A stretch of DNA of 64,000 nt from Clostridia bacterium (GTDB lineage Bacteria > Bacillota > Clostridia > Lachnospirales > Cellulosilyticaceae), in contig JARBUI010000005.1 in NCBI GenBank assembly GCA_029239755.1, forward strand, positions 1 through 64,000, read 5' to 3'. The translations under genes were made by a program, and so were the position numbers. Positions 17,397 to 25,068 of this stretch are shown piece by piece (position 1 is the stretch's first letter; each line of letters starts with the position of its first letter). Below the pieces are notes generated by a model. That model did no database searches. It saw only the letters and a list, made by a program, of their open reading frames with translations, and was not told the DNA's origin.

Positions 17397-17416
17397 ATTA
17401 TACACCATTGTATAAT
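17397..17416. promoter_or_regulatory. Inverted repeat, candidate LysR-binding site
   Basis: ATTATAC and GTATAAT, perfect 7-base arms around a 6-base spacer, lie between the divergent LysR and dehydratase genes. This resembles the T-N11-A type dyad bound by LysR regulators. A TATAAT at 17514-17519 may be the -10 for the dehydratase genes. Confidence 0.45.
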
Positions 17417-17561
17417 AATATTTAAGATTTATTATTTGTTTCTCAGAATGAATTCACATCACATATAATCATGAATAACTAAAATTTAAAGATGTGAAAT
17501 CTATAGAATCATGTATAATGATAGTAGTTGATAATAATATATGGAAGGTGAGGAGTATAAA

Positions 17562-18848
17562 ATGGGTAAAACATTAGCAGAAAAAATATTTGATGCACAT
17601 AGGGTAGACATGCCATTTCCTGATACACATGTTTTAAAATTAGACAGAGTTTTTTGTCATGAGATTACGACTCCCATAGCTATTACCGATTTAATGGCGC
17701 GGGGTATGGACCGAGTTTTTGATCCAACAAAAATAAAAGCAGTTATCGACCATGTAACACCTGCTAAAGATTCAAAAACGGCTGAACAAGGTAAAATTTT
17801 AAGAGACTGGGCAAAACGTCATAACATTAAAGACTTTTTTGATATTGGTAAAAACGGTGTTTGCCATGCTATATTCCCAGAAAAAGGGTTTGTGAGACCT
17901 GGATTTACTGTCATTATGGGGGATTCCCACACATGTACACATGGTGCTTTTGGTGCTTTTGCAGCGGGTGTTGGTACGACTGACCTTGAAGTAGGTATTT
18001 TAAAAGGCGTCTGTGCTTTCCACTTCCCTAAAACGATAAAAGTGGTTTTAAATGGTGCAATGAAACCTGGCGTATACGCAAAAGATGTCATTCTGTTTAT
18101 TATTAAGGAATTAACAGTAAACGGTGCTACTAACATGGTTATAGAATTTACAGGACCAGTAGTTGATGCTATGTCCATGGAATCTCGTATGACGTTATGT
18201 AATATGGCTATAGAAGCTGGTGGTACCAGTGGAGTATGTTATCCAGATATGACGACAGTTGAATACTTATGGGACTTTATCAAAGACGATTTTAGTTCAA
18301 AACAAGAAGCCCTAGAAGAGTATTCAAAATGGAAGTCTGACGATGATGCTGTATACGAAAAAGTTTATGAATATGATGTTACAGACTTAGAACCAATGGT
18401 AACCTTTGGTTCTAAGCCAGATCAAGTAAAAACTGTTAAGGAAATGACAGGAACGAAAGTTGATCAAATATATATTGGAAGTTGTACAAATGGCCGTATA
18501 GAAGATTTAAGAGAAGCCGCTCATGTATTAAAAGGAAATAAAATCAGTGATGATGTACGCGGTATCGTTAGTCCTGCAACACCTGCTATCTATTCACAAG
18601 CTCTAAAAGAAGGGATTATCGAAATTTTTCAAGATGCTGGCTTCTGTGTAACCAATCCAACATGCGGTGCTTGCCTTGGAATGAGTAATGGCGTACTAGC
18701 TAATGGAGAAGTTTGTGCATCTACAACAAACCGTAACTTTAATGGTAGAATGGGCAAAGGCGGCATGGTTCATTTGATGAGTCCAGCAACTGCTGCAGCT
18801 ACAGCTATTGAAGGTAAAATTGTTAACTCAAATCACTATAAAGCTTAG
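17562..18848 (+). CDS. Aconitase-family hydratase large subunit (LeuC/DmdA type)
   Basis: About 428 residues, the length of archaeal-type LeuC/homoaconitase and dimethylmalate dehydratase large subunits rather than the 465 of E. coli LeuC. The 4Fe-4S ligands are in GSCTNGR and NPTCGACLG, with MGDSHTCTHGAFGAF as a substrate-site motif. ATG 17562 has AGGAG six bases upstream and is preferred to the ATG at 17541. It pairs with the small subunit at 18865. Isopropylmalate isomerisation is the default call, but leuA and leuB are not adjacent, so (R)-2-methylmalate or 2,3-dimethylmalate are alternatives. Confidence 0.88.
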   Translation: MGKTLAEKIFDAHRVDMPFPDTHVLKLDRVFCHEITTPIAITDLMARGMDRVFDPTKIKAVIDHVTPAKDSKTAEQGKILRDWAKRHNIKDFFDIGKNGVCHAIFPEKGFVRPGFTVIMGDSHTCTHGAFGAFAAGVGTTDLEVGILKGVCAFHFPKTIKVVLNGAMKPGVYAKDVILFIIKELTVNGATNMVIEFTGPVVDAMSMESRMTLCNMAIEAGGTSGVCYPDMTTVEYLWDFIKDDFSSKQEALEEYSKWKSDDDAVYEKVYEYDVTDLEPMVTFGSKPDQVKTVKEMTGTKVDQIYIGSCTNGRIEDLREAAHVLKGNKISDDVRGIVSPATPAIYSQALKEGIIEIFQDAGFCVTNPTCGACLGMSNGVLANGEVCASTTNRNFNGRMGKGGMVHLMSPATAAATAIEGKIVNSNHYKA

Positions 18849-18864
18849 ATATAGGAGGTATAAA

Positions 18865-19389
18865 ATGAAGAATTTTAGTGGAAAAGTATTGTTTTTAGAT
18901 AGAAGTGATATTAACACGGATGAAATTATTCCAGCAAAATATTTAACTGAAATTACAAAAGAAGCATTAACCCCCTATTTATTAGAAGACTTATCGCTAC
19001 CAAGTTTTAACAATAAAGAAGACATTAAAGATAAAGTTGTTATTGTGACAAGAGAAAACTTTGGCTGCGGTTCATCAAGAGAACATGCGCCATGGGCTTT
19101 AGAAGTAAATGGAATCAATGTTGTCATTGCTGAAAACTTCGCTAGGATATTTAGACAAAACATGTATAATTGCGGGATGATGGCTATTGAACTATCAAAA
19201 GAAAAAATTGAGCATTTATTTAATACCTATGCTGGTAAAAGCACATCCATTGCAATTGATATTGAAAATGATAAAATCATCGTAAGTTCTGAAGACACTT
19301 CAGAAGAGATTGATTTCAAAGTAGGTGAATTTGATAAAACCCTTGTCCTCGAAGGTGGATGGGTTGGTTATGCAGATAAGAATTATTAA
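18865..19389 (+). CDS. Aconitase-family hydratase small subunit (LeuD/DmdB type)
   Basis: 174 residues. It has the swivel-domain motifs DINTDEIIPAKYLTE, FGCGSSREHAPWAL and NFARIFRQNMYNCG. AGGAGGT ends 6 bases before the ATG at 18865, which lies 16 bases after the large-subunit stop; the longer frame beginning at 18808 overlaps the large subunit and is not needed. It forms the heteromeric dehydratase with the upstream gene product. The variable YLTEIT loop is near the residues that set substrate choice in this family, but I cannot read specificity from it. Confidence 0.88.
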   Translation: MKNFSGKVLFLDRSDINTDEIIPAKYLTEITKEALTPYLLEDLSLPSFNNKEDIKDKVVIVTRENFGCGSSREHAPWALEVNGINVVIAENFARIFRQNMYNCGMMAIELSKEKIEHLFNTYAGKSTSIAIDIENDKIIVSSEDTSEEIDFKVGEFDKTLVLEGGWVGYADKNY

Positions 19390-19423
19390 TTTAAAAACTA
19401 CAAATAATCGTCTATGAGTCTAT

Positions 19424-19461
19424 TAAAGCCCGCTATATAAAATGTAGCTGGGCTTTTTTTA
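19424..19461 (+). terminator. Intrinsic terminator after the dehydratase genes
   Basis: AAAGCCC with GCTA pairs with TAGC and GGGCTTT across a short loop and is followed by seven T. Confidence 0.85.
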
Positions 19462-19730
19462 GGTTTTATTATAATAAAAAACTTAATTCTATGTGTGCAT
19501 TTTATACTCGCTGTGGATGTTTGTAAGTTTACTAAATCAGAATATGGATTTAATAGTGACTTCAGTGTATCTTTAAAGTTATTTGCAGATAATGCAACTC
19601 AAAGACTATGAATTCTATAAACACATATACTGAGTAAAGACACCCACTTTACACTGTCTCACATGTATGTTAGTATTGATTTTAAAATGAAATTTTTTTG
19701 AAAAAGCTAGATAGACTTGAGGTGGCAATA
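19462..19730. other. Intergenic region, no gene recognised
   Basis: AT-rich. No frame with a ribosome binding site or family feature is visible until the hydrolase gene at 19731. A GAGACAGTG-type string at about 19650-19665 (minus strand) is reminiscent of insertion-sequence ends but has no partner. Confidence 0.4.
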
Positions 19731-20264
19731 ATGAATATAAAAATAGTTCCTGGCCTTAATAACTCCGGGCCAGAGCATTGGCAGACAATTTGGGAGAAGA
19801 AATATGGATTTAGAAGAGTATCCCAAGAAGAATGGGATTATCCTGTGTATAAAGAATGGGAAAAAAGTTTGATAGAAAATCTTTCAAGAGAAAATAGCTG
19901 TGATGTGGTATTGATTACCCATAGCCTCGGCTGCTTGCTTACTGTAAAAGCCATGCCTAAGATCCGAAAGTACTTGAAGGCAGTCTTCTTAGTGGCTCCA
20001 CCAGATCCTAAAAACCAACAGTTTCCAGATTTTTTAGATTCCTTTGAGTATTTACCAGAAGCTAACCTGGAATTGCCTGGAATGCTGGTTTACAGTGAAA
20101 ATGATCAATACTCCTCACCTCTGTTTTGTATAGAGAAAGGTGAACAGTGGGGCCTCGAAACAATATCTGTTGGCAGAAAGGGTCATATAAACAGTGATTC
20201 CAATATAGATGATTGGAGTGAAGGCTTCAATTTATTTCAGAAACTATTGGAAAGAATTCAATGA
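19731..20264 (+). CDS. RBBP9/YdeN-like alpha/beta hydrolase
   Basis: 177 residues. It begins MNIKIVPGLNNSGPEHWQ and has THSLGCL, the modified nucleophile elbow with Ser of this family, then VAPPDP and GHINSDSNIDDW carrying the catalytic His. These are the RBBP9-type serine hydrolase features; biochemical roles in bacteria are mostly unknown. ATG 19731 is preceded by GAGGTGG at good spacing, whereas the frame upstream opens only with a TTG at 19698. It stands alone, just before an insertion-sequence remnant. Confidence 0.85.
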   Translation: MNIKIVPGLNNSGPEHWQTIWEKKYGFRRVSQEEWDYPVYKEWEKSLIENLSRENSCDVVLITHSLGCLLTVKAMPKIRKYLKAVFLVAPPDPKNQQFPDFLDSFEYLPEANLELPGMLVYSENDQYSSPLFCIEKGEQWGLETISVGRKGHINSDSNIDDWSEGFNLFQKLLERIQ

Positions 20265-20316
20265 AATAATTAATCAAATAATTTGCCTATTTTTCCTATT
20301 TGTTCGATATCTTTTA

Positions 20317-20575
20317 TTTACAAATCCCGATTATCTGCGCCTGCTTCACAAATACGAAGTAAAAGCTTTCATGTGCTAGCAAAGACCAGGCTCTTGATAA
20401 TATCCGTATAGATCGTATTTCAGGACGCTGAAATACGATCTGACTTATATAAATGAGTTCGACAATCCACGTGAGCTGAGGAAATCCATCAGCAAATATA
20501 TCAATGAGTACAATAACTATATGTCACATTCCTCTATAGGAAACGCTTGCCCCACTGTCCTGGTATTGTTTCATT
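20317..20575 (+). pseudogene. Decayed IS3-family transposase (orfB C-terminus)
   Basis: Broken frames spell FTNPDYLRLLHKYEVK, then LDNIRIDR, then after a frame change RTLKYDLTYINEF and ELRKSISKYINEYNNY with SHSSIGNACP. These are the ordered last blocks of the DDE integrase domain of IS3-family OrfB, interrupted by several stops and at least one frameshift. No orfA, no terminal inverted repeats and no target duplication were found, so only a fragment of about 260 bases remains. Confidence 0.75.
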
Positions 20576-20580
20576 TGGTT

Positions 20581-21111
20581 TTATTTATATTTAGAGATAT
20601 ATTTAATAAAATCATTTGCACTTTGTTCAACCTCTTCGCTACTGATTTGAAAAGAAGCTCTAAAAACAGAAAAGTATGGCAGTGCAATAGCACCTATATG
20701 AGCTGCAGTGGCTTTAAATGGTGTTATAATTTCATCTGCAGAAAATCCAACAGAGCCTGTATGTGAGTAATTTTCTTCCTTATCCCCAATTGACATTGCC
20801 ATTCCAATTTTTTTTCCTTTTAGCTTATTTCCGTTTGAACCATATGCCCATCCGTGAGTAAAAACATCATCCAGCCATTTTTTCAATAAGGGTGGATAAC
20901 TGTACCAATATACAGGAAACTGCAAAATAACAAAATCATTACTTTCTAACAATTGCTGCTCTTTTGCAATATCAATATTCCAATCGGGATATTCCTCATA
21001 AAGCTCATGAATTATAATATCGTTTGGGTACTTCTCTAATTCCTCTTTCCACCTTTTGTTTACATTTGAATGATTAATGTCAGGGTGAGCTAAAATGACG
21101 AGAGTCTTCAT
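20581..21111 (-). CDS. Flavodoxin-fold NAD(P)H (quinone) oxidoreductase, KefF/MdaB-like
   Basis: About 176 residues. MKTLVILAHPDINHSNVNK is the FMN-binding start, and FPVYWYSYPPLLKKWLDDVF plus GSNGNKLKGKKIG are typical of the Flavodoxin_2 quinone reductase family. Such enzymes reduce quinones, azo compounds or nitroaromatics by two electrons. The start is uncertain: ATG 21111 fits the family, whereas GTG 21120 lies very near the AGGA. It is divergent from an HxlR regulator, a common pairing for quinone or electrophile response. Confidence 0.88.
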   Translation of the reverse strand: MKTLVILAHPDINHSNVNKRWKEELEKYPNDIIIHELYEEYPDWNIDIAKEQQLLESNDFVILQFPVYWYSYPPLLKKWLDDVFTHGWAYGSNGNKLKGKKIGMAMSIGDKEENYSHTGSVGFSADEIITPFKATAAHIGAIALPYFSVFRASFQISSEEVEQSANDFIKYISKYK

Positions 21112-21230
21112 TAAAATCACTAATCCTTTCTATTTTTTATAGTATTCAGCTTTACTTAAAACCTGCCGAACCAATTAGAGCATTTGAAATTAACTTTATA
21201 AGTATTATCTGCTAAAAAATATCTACTGTA

Positions 21231-21276
21231 AATACACACAATAAAGTCAGTAAATACTTACTTGAAAGTGTGTATT
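21231..21276. promoter_or_regulatory. Dyad between oxidoreductase and HxlR genes, candidate HxlR operator
   Basis: AATACACAC (21231-21239) and GTGTGTATT (21268-21276) are perfect inverted arms, and inside them lies a second near-palindrome, AGTAAATACTTACT (21249-21262). HxlR/YodB-type regulators bind AGTA/TACT dyads in such divergent regions. TATAAT at 21299-21304 is the likely -10 of the regulator gene. Confidence 0.45.
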
Positions 21277-21322
21277 ACTATTGATTAAGCCGATATAGTA
21301 TAATTAAGTTGGAGGTGGTATT

Positions 21323-21670
21323 TTGAAGCAATATAATTTAGGAATTGAAGCAACTCTCGAAATCCTTGGCGGCAAATGGAAAGCTTTAATTGTATGTCTA
21401 CTTATGTCTGGTACCAAAAGAACCAGTGAATTAGAGCGCCTTATTCCGGATATCTCTCAAAAGGTACTCATACAGCAGCTTCGCGAATTAGAAAGAGATG
21501 GGATTGTAGGAAGAATAAATTATCATCAAATGCCTCCCAAGGTTGAATACTACGTTACAGAATATGGCAAAACAGCCAATGAAATTATTGATGTAATGTG
21601 TTCCTGGGGACGAGAGAATATTATACTTAGAAAAAAACAAGGGGAAGATATCACTTTATTAGAAAAATAA
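21323..21670 (+). CDS. HxlR-family transcriptional regulator
   Basis: 115 residues, opened by TTG at 21323 with GGAGGTGG four bases upstream. The HxlR signature IEATLEILGGKWKALIV is followed by the winged helix with ELERLIPDISQKVLIQQLRELERDGIV. The conserved N-terminal Cys that senses quinones in YodB is absent here (MKQYNLGIEA); the only cysteines are Cys29 (in IVCLL) and one near the C-terminus (MCSWG). It is expected to repress the divergent oxidoreductase gene. Confidence 0.9.
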   Translation: MKQYNLGIEATLEILGGKWKALIVCLLMSGTKRTSELERLIPDISQKVLIQQLRELERDGIVGRINYHQMPPKVEYYVTEYGKTANEIIDVMCSWGRENIILRKKQGEDITLLEK

Positions 21671-21681
21671 CCACTTCAAAA

Positions 21682-22114
21682 TCATTGTTTATTACGTTTG
21701 TAATGTATACTCCTCTTGAATACTGAGTTTGATGAGTTCCTTTCTTTATACATTTTCTTAAATGTTTTTTGTGCGTGTCCTACAGGTGAATTGGTAAGTA
21801 TTTTCTTTACTATTCCTTTTGTAAGCTTTCCATTACATTTACACAGTTGATTGAATTTCATTTGAGCCTTTTCGATTTGACCAGAGTGTTTTAGTGCATA
21901 GTTGCAAATAGTAAAGTGATGCGTCGATATCATACCTTAATTCACATAAGATCATTGCTAATAAGCATACTGCATCAACATTATTTGAGTTATGTAAGAT
22001 TTTTTCTTTTAGGATACTTTTATATTTTTCAAAAACAGGCTTTCTTTGCTCAAAATCTAAGTTCATTACTTTACTCATTACACATATACACGCTTCTACA
22101 TCCATTGTATTCAC
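21682..22114 (-). pseudogene. Frameshifted small helical (TPR-like) protein gene
   Basis: Two overlapping minus frames appear to be halves of one gene. The first (from ATG 22114) reads MNTMDVEACICVMSKVM to CELRYDIDASLYY, and the second continues ICNYALKHSGQIEKAQMKFNQL to the end near 21682. A one-base change near 21910 joins them into a single helical protein of about 140 residues. Family unknown; the helix pattern with AxxxxGxxxxA-like spacing suggests TPR-type repeats. It could be a sequencing error rather than a real mutation. Confidence 0.5.
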
Positions 22115-22283
22115 TCTTTTTCTATCAGAGATTGTATGTACTTGTTAATATATTATACAGTATTATTCAAACCTTTTGGCAATTCTCTATGCTTTTACGC
22201 AAAACTACCGACTTTTGCCAAATTGCCCCCCTACTTGTTAGGGAACATATATTTACCTTGCATATGCCTAAAAACACATCAAA

Positions 22284-22313
22284 GCTTAAAGCGCATATGT
22301 GCTCTAAGCCTTG
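22284..22313 (-). terminator. Hairpin after the methyltransferase remnant
   Basis: GCTTAAAGCGCA pairs with TGTGCTCTAAGC (one mismatch, one wobble) and on the minus strand is followed by a T-rich stretch. It is probably the original terminator of the lost methyltransferase gene. Confidence 0.5.
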
Positions 22314-22326
22314 GTATCATTAGGTT

Positions 22327-22386
22327 TTATCTACTCAACTTAACTACAGTCTCAACGTGTGGTGTTTCAGGAAATATAGCATGCAT
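22327..22386 (-). pseudogene. Last codons of an RlmD/RumA-type rRNA methyltransferase
   Basis: The minus frame reads IFPETPHVETVVKLSR and stop, preceded by a stop codon four codons upstream of that stretch. FPxTPHVExVxLLSR is the conserved C-terminus of 23S rRNA (uracil-5)-methyltransferases of the RlmD/RlmCD group. No other part of the gene remains, and a hairpin follows as expected for the gene's end. A deletion that spared only the last 20 codons is the simplest explanation. Confidence 0.65.
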
Positions 22387-22471
22387 AAATTAAATATGCG
22401 CATTTTAACAAAATAAATATCTTATACGATTTATTATCACTTGCTCTTATCATTTAATGCACTAATTGTTT

Positions 22472-22575
22472 AAGTAAAAAGCAAGGGGATGTGAGGAGAG
22501 GTTTCTGCTAACTTGGAAGCCCAAGGGCGGAAGATGAAACCTCTTCTCACAGCGCCCTGCGGAACTCAGACCAAC
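22472..22575. ncRNA. Unassigned structured element with a 16-bp stem and apical hairpin
   Basis: TGTGAGGAGAGGTTTC at about 22492-22507 pairs with GAAACCTCTTCTCACA (15 exact and one G-U pair, plus-strand sense). The loop contains a second hairpin, CTTGG with CCAAG around AAGC. Outside the stem AGGG can pair with CCCT, and the local GC content is far above the surroundings. No coding frame covers it. It could be a small RNA on either strand; the minus sense ends in a short T-rich run. I tried 6S, SRP and RNase P features without a convincing match. The flank up to 22611 holds nothing else. Confidence 0.4.
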
Positions 22576-22611
22576 TATCTTAAATGACCAACATCAATTA
22601 TTTTAAAAATC

Positions 22612-22646
22612 AAAAAGCGCCCAACCCTCATAAACAGGTCAGACGC
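22612..22646 (-). terminator. Intrinsic terminator of the pyrimidine operon
   Basis: Minus-strand GCGTCTGACC pairs with GGTTGGGCGC (allowing three G-U pairs) around a 10-base loop, followed by TTTTTGATTTTT. It lies 27 bases after the pyrE stop. Confidence 0.75.
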
Positions 22647-22672
22647 ATCCTTTTGATATTCTCTATCCTACT

Positions 22673-23344
22673 TTATTTCACGCAATACTCTTCAAGATAA
22701 GCTTCCATCCTAGCTCTCATAGCATCATCTATCACAACTTTGCCATCCACTGGTACATTATGCAAATTATCAATAATCTCACGTACAGTGACAATTGGAT
22801 AAGTCTTGATTCCAAATTCATCATATATCTCTTGAATAGCCGTTTTATTTTGCTGACCTCTTTCCATACGGTCCACAGAAATAATAAGTCCTGCTATTTC
22901 TACATTCGCAGCTTCTTTTAATATAGGAAAACACTCTCTAATCGCTGTCCCTGCTGTAATAACATCTTCAATAATAAGGACTTTGTCCCCATCCTTTAAT
23001 TTGTAGCCAACCATTGAACCGCCTTCACCGTGGTCTTTGGCTTCTTTTCTATTAAAGCAGTAGTTTAAATCCTTATCAAATTTATTAGATAGTGCAATAG
23101 CAGTAGCTACTGACAGCGGAATCCCCTTATAAGCTGGCCCAAATAACGCATTGATATCTTCTTTAATATTTTCTTCGATACAACTTGCATAAAACTCACC
23201 TAATTTCGCCGCTTGAAAACCTGTTTTATAATTGCCTGTATTAACAAAGTAAGGCGTCTTACGACCGCTTTTAGTTGTGAAATCTCCAAAAGTAAGAACC
23301 CCTGATCTAACCATAAATTCGATAAACTGTTTTTTATAACTCAT
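22673..23344 (-). CDS. pyrE: Orotate phosphoribosyltransferase
   Basis: 223 residues. It joins orotate and PRPP to form OMP. The PRPP-binding motif is VLIIEDVITAGTAIRE, and the flexible loop NRKEAKDHGEGG carries the Lys that contacts pyrophosphate. AGGAGG precedes the ATG. It is the last gene of the pyr operon, 58 bases after pyrD, and is followed by a terminator. Confidence 0.96.
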   Translation of the reverse strand: MSYKKQFIEFMVRSGVLTFGDFTTKSGRKTPYFVNTGNYKTGFQAAKLGEFYASCIEENIKEDINALFGPAYKGIPLSVATAIALSNKFDKDLNYCFNRKEAKDHGEGGSMVGYKLKDGDKVLIIEDVITAGTAIRECFPILKEAANVEIAGLIISVDRMERGQQNKTAIQEIYDEFGIKTYPIVTVREIIDNLHNVPVDGKVVIDDAMRARMEAYLEEYCVK

Positions 23345-23402
23345 TTGTGAGCCTCCTAATCATTAGTTAAGGCAGGCATGTAAGCCTGCCGCTGCAGTAG
23401 TT

Positions 23403-24308
23403 TTAATCTATAAATGCTTCTCTGATTTCTTGAAGTGTTTTGAAGTTATATCTTTCCATGTAGGCTATAAGCTCATTTTTAATGTCTACTGGTGCTGTTG
23501 GATTTGCAAAAGCTGCTGTTCCTACAGAAACCGCATCTGCTCCTGCCATGATAAATTCAACAACGTCTTCCCCTGTCATAATGCCCCCAAGGCCTATTAT
23601 AGGTAAGTTAATGGCTCTTCTTACCTGATAAACCATCCTTACAGCCACTGGCTTAATCGCAGGGCCAGAAAATCCGCCCATCTTATTGGCGAGTACTGGT
23701 CTTCTTTTATGCACATCTATTTTCATCCCAAGCAGCGTATTTATAAGAGACACTGCATCTGCCCCTTCTGCTTCTACAGCTTTTGCAATCTCTGTGATAT
23801 CTGTAACGTTTGGTGTGAGTTTAATAATAATAGGTTTCTTTGATACCTTCCTTACTTCCTTCGTCACCTTAGCTGCCATCTCACTATGAGTTCCAAAACC
23901 TATGCCGCCTTTTTTCACATTAGGACACGAGATATTAATCTCCAGCATATCTACATCCGTCTCACTAAGCTTTTCAGCAACCTCGCAGTAATCTTCTATG
24001 CTGCGGCCTGCCACATTGACAATCACTTTGGTATCAAACGCTTTAAGGTAAGGCAGTTCATGCTTAATAAAATAATCTATTCCTGGATTTTGAAGGCCCA
24101 CTGAATTAAGCATGCCTCCATAGGTCTCTGCTATACGAGGGGTATTATTGCCTTCCCATGGGATATTGGCTACGCCTTTTGTAATCATAGCCCCTAGTTC
24201 GTTAAGGTTATAAAACTCACCGCTGTCATGACCTGAAAAAGTCCCTGAAGCTGTAGTGATTGGGTTACTGAGGATCACTCCTGCAAGGTTAACACTAAGA
24301 TCAATCAT
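23403..24308 (-). CDS. pyrD: Dihydroorotate dehydrogenase, class 1B catalytic subunit
   Basis: 301 residues. The FMN-binding TIM barrel contains NVAGRSIEDY, the catalytic Cys in NISCPNVKKGG and GLGGIMTGEDVVEFIMAGA. The Cys base and the partner PyrK immediately upstream (8-base overlap) mark it as the NAD-dependent class 1B heterotetramer. It oxidises dihydroorotate to orotate in the cytoplasm. Confidence 0.96.
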   Translation of the reverse strand: MIDLSVNLAGVILSNPITTASGTFSGHDSGEFYNLNELGAMITKGVANIPWEGNNTPRIAETYGGMLNSVGLQNPGIDYFIKHELPYLKAFDTKVIVNVAGRSIEDYCEVAEKLSETDVDMLEINISCPNVKKGGIGFGTHSEMAAKVTKEVRKVSKKPIIIKLTPNVTDITEIAKAVEAEGADAVSLINTLLGMKIDVHKRRPVLANKMGGFSGPAIKPVAVRMVYQVRRAINLPIIGLGGIMTGEDVVEFIMAGADAVSVGTAAFANPTAPVDIKNELIAYMERYNFKTLQEIREAFID

Positions 24309-25068
24309 TCCAAATCACCTCACTTCCAAGGAATACTGGTCCATCCTTACATACTTTTTTATGCTCATAGCCTGACTCAGTACTTTCTTTTACTTTACAT
24401 ACACAGCCTACGCATGCGCCATAACCGCATCCCATACGTTCTTCCAGTGAAACCTGCACCGGTACATTTTTTGCCATGCAATAATCAGCTAACGCCTTTA
24501 ACATCACTTTAGGCCCGCAGCTATAAAAGTAATCTCCTTCTATGCCTTCTTCTTTAATAAGCTCAATAACATTTCCCTTAAAGCCTGCCTTGCCGCTGTC
24601 TGTAGCGATGTAAACTTTAGCTCCAGCCTTTTCTAACTCTTCCTTTAAGAAAGGCTCGTCTCTAAATCCAATCACAGCGACTTTCTCACACGTTAACTGC
24701 TTCGCTAGTTCCACAAGGGGAGGAACACCTATTCCCCCGCCTACTAGAACAGCACATTTGGTATTTTGAGGCTTAAAGCCAGTTCCTACTGCTGTACTTA
24801 TTCTAATGGTTTCACCCACTTTATAACTTGCAAACTCCTTAGTCCCTTCACCTACTACACCGTATACAAGGGTAATGGTTTCTTCCCCTATTTCACAAAT
24901 ACTGATAGGTCTTGGTAGGAGTGTATGCTTTGCTCTTGGATAGAGGTTCACAAACTGTCCGCAACTTGCAGAGGCAGCAACTTCTTTATTTTCGATGACC
25001 ATACGGTAAACATCTGCTGCAATTTCTGTATGCTGTACTATTTTGCCCTCTGCAACTTTTTTACTCAT
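24301..25068 (-). CDS. pyrK: Dihydroorotate dehydrogenase electron transfer subunit
   Basis: About 255 residues from the ATG at 25068, which overlaps the carB stop by 8 bases and has GGGAG and AGGTG upstream; the longer frame to 25089 lies inside carB. It has an FAD-binding domain (RPISI), an NAD-binding domain with [14 protein letters not shown] and a C-terminal 2Fe-2S cluster in [13 protein letters not shown]. It passes electrons from PyrD to NAD+. Confidence 0.95.
   Translation of the reverse strand: MSKKVAEGKIVQHTEIAADVYRMVIENKEVAASASCGQFVNLYPRAKHTLLPRPISICEIGEETITLVYGVVGEGTKEFASYKVGETIRISTAVGTGFKPQNTKCAVLVGGGIGVPPLVELAKQLTCEKVAVIGFRDEPFLKEELEKAGAKVYIATDSGKAGFKGNVIELIKEEGIEGDYFYSCGPKVMLKALADYCMAKNVPVQVSLEERMGCGYGACVGCVCKVKESTESGYEHKKVCKDGPVFLGSEVIWND

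Noticed and set aside
19640-19670. IS256-type end near 19650
   Set aside because: A GACAGTG-like string was seen, but there is no second end, transposase or target duplication.
20521-20766. Plus-strand 81-codon ORF
   Set aside because: Its first half is the IS3 transposase remnant and the rest is antisense to the flavodoxin-fold oxidoreductase.
21916-22393. Two plus-strand ORFs across the frameshifted gene and methyltransferase remnant
   Set aside because: They are antisense to better supported remnants and contain no recognisable domain or ribosome binding site.
22472-22575. Assignment of the GC-rich hairpin as 6S RNA or SRP RNA
   Set aside because: CCTGCGG on one flank recalls 6S RNA, but no closing stem with a central bubble could be built, and the SRP GGAA/AGCAG loop is absent.
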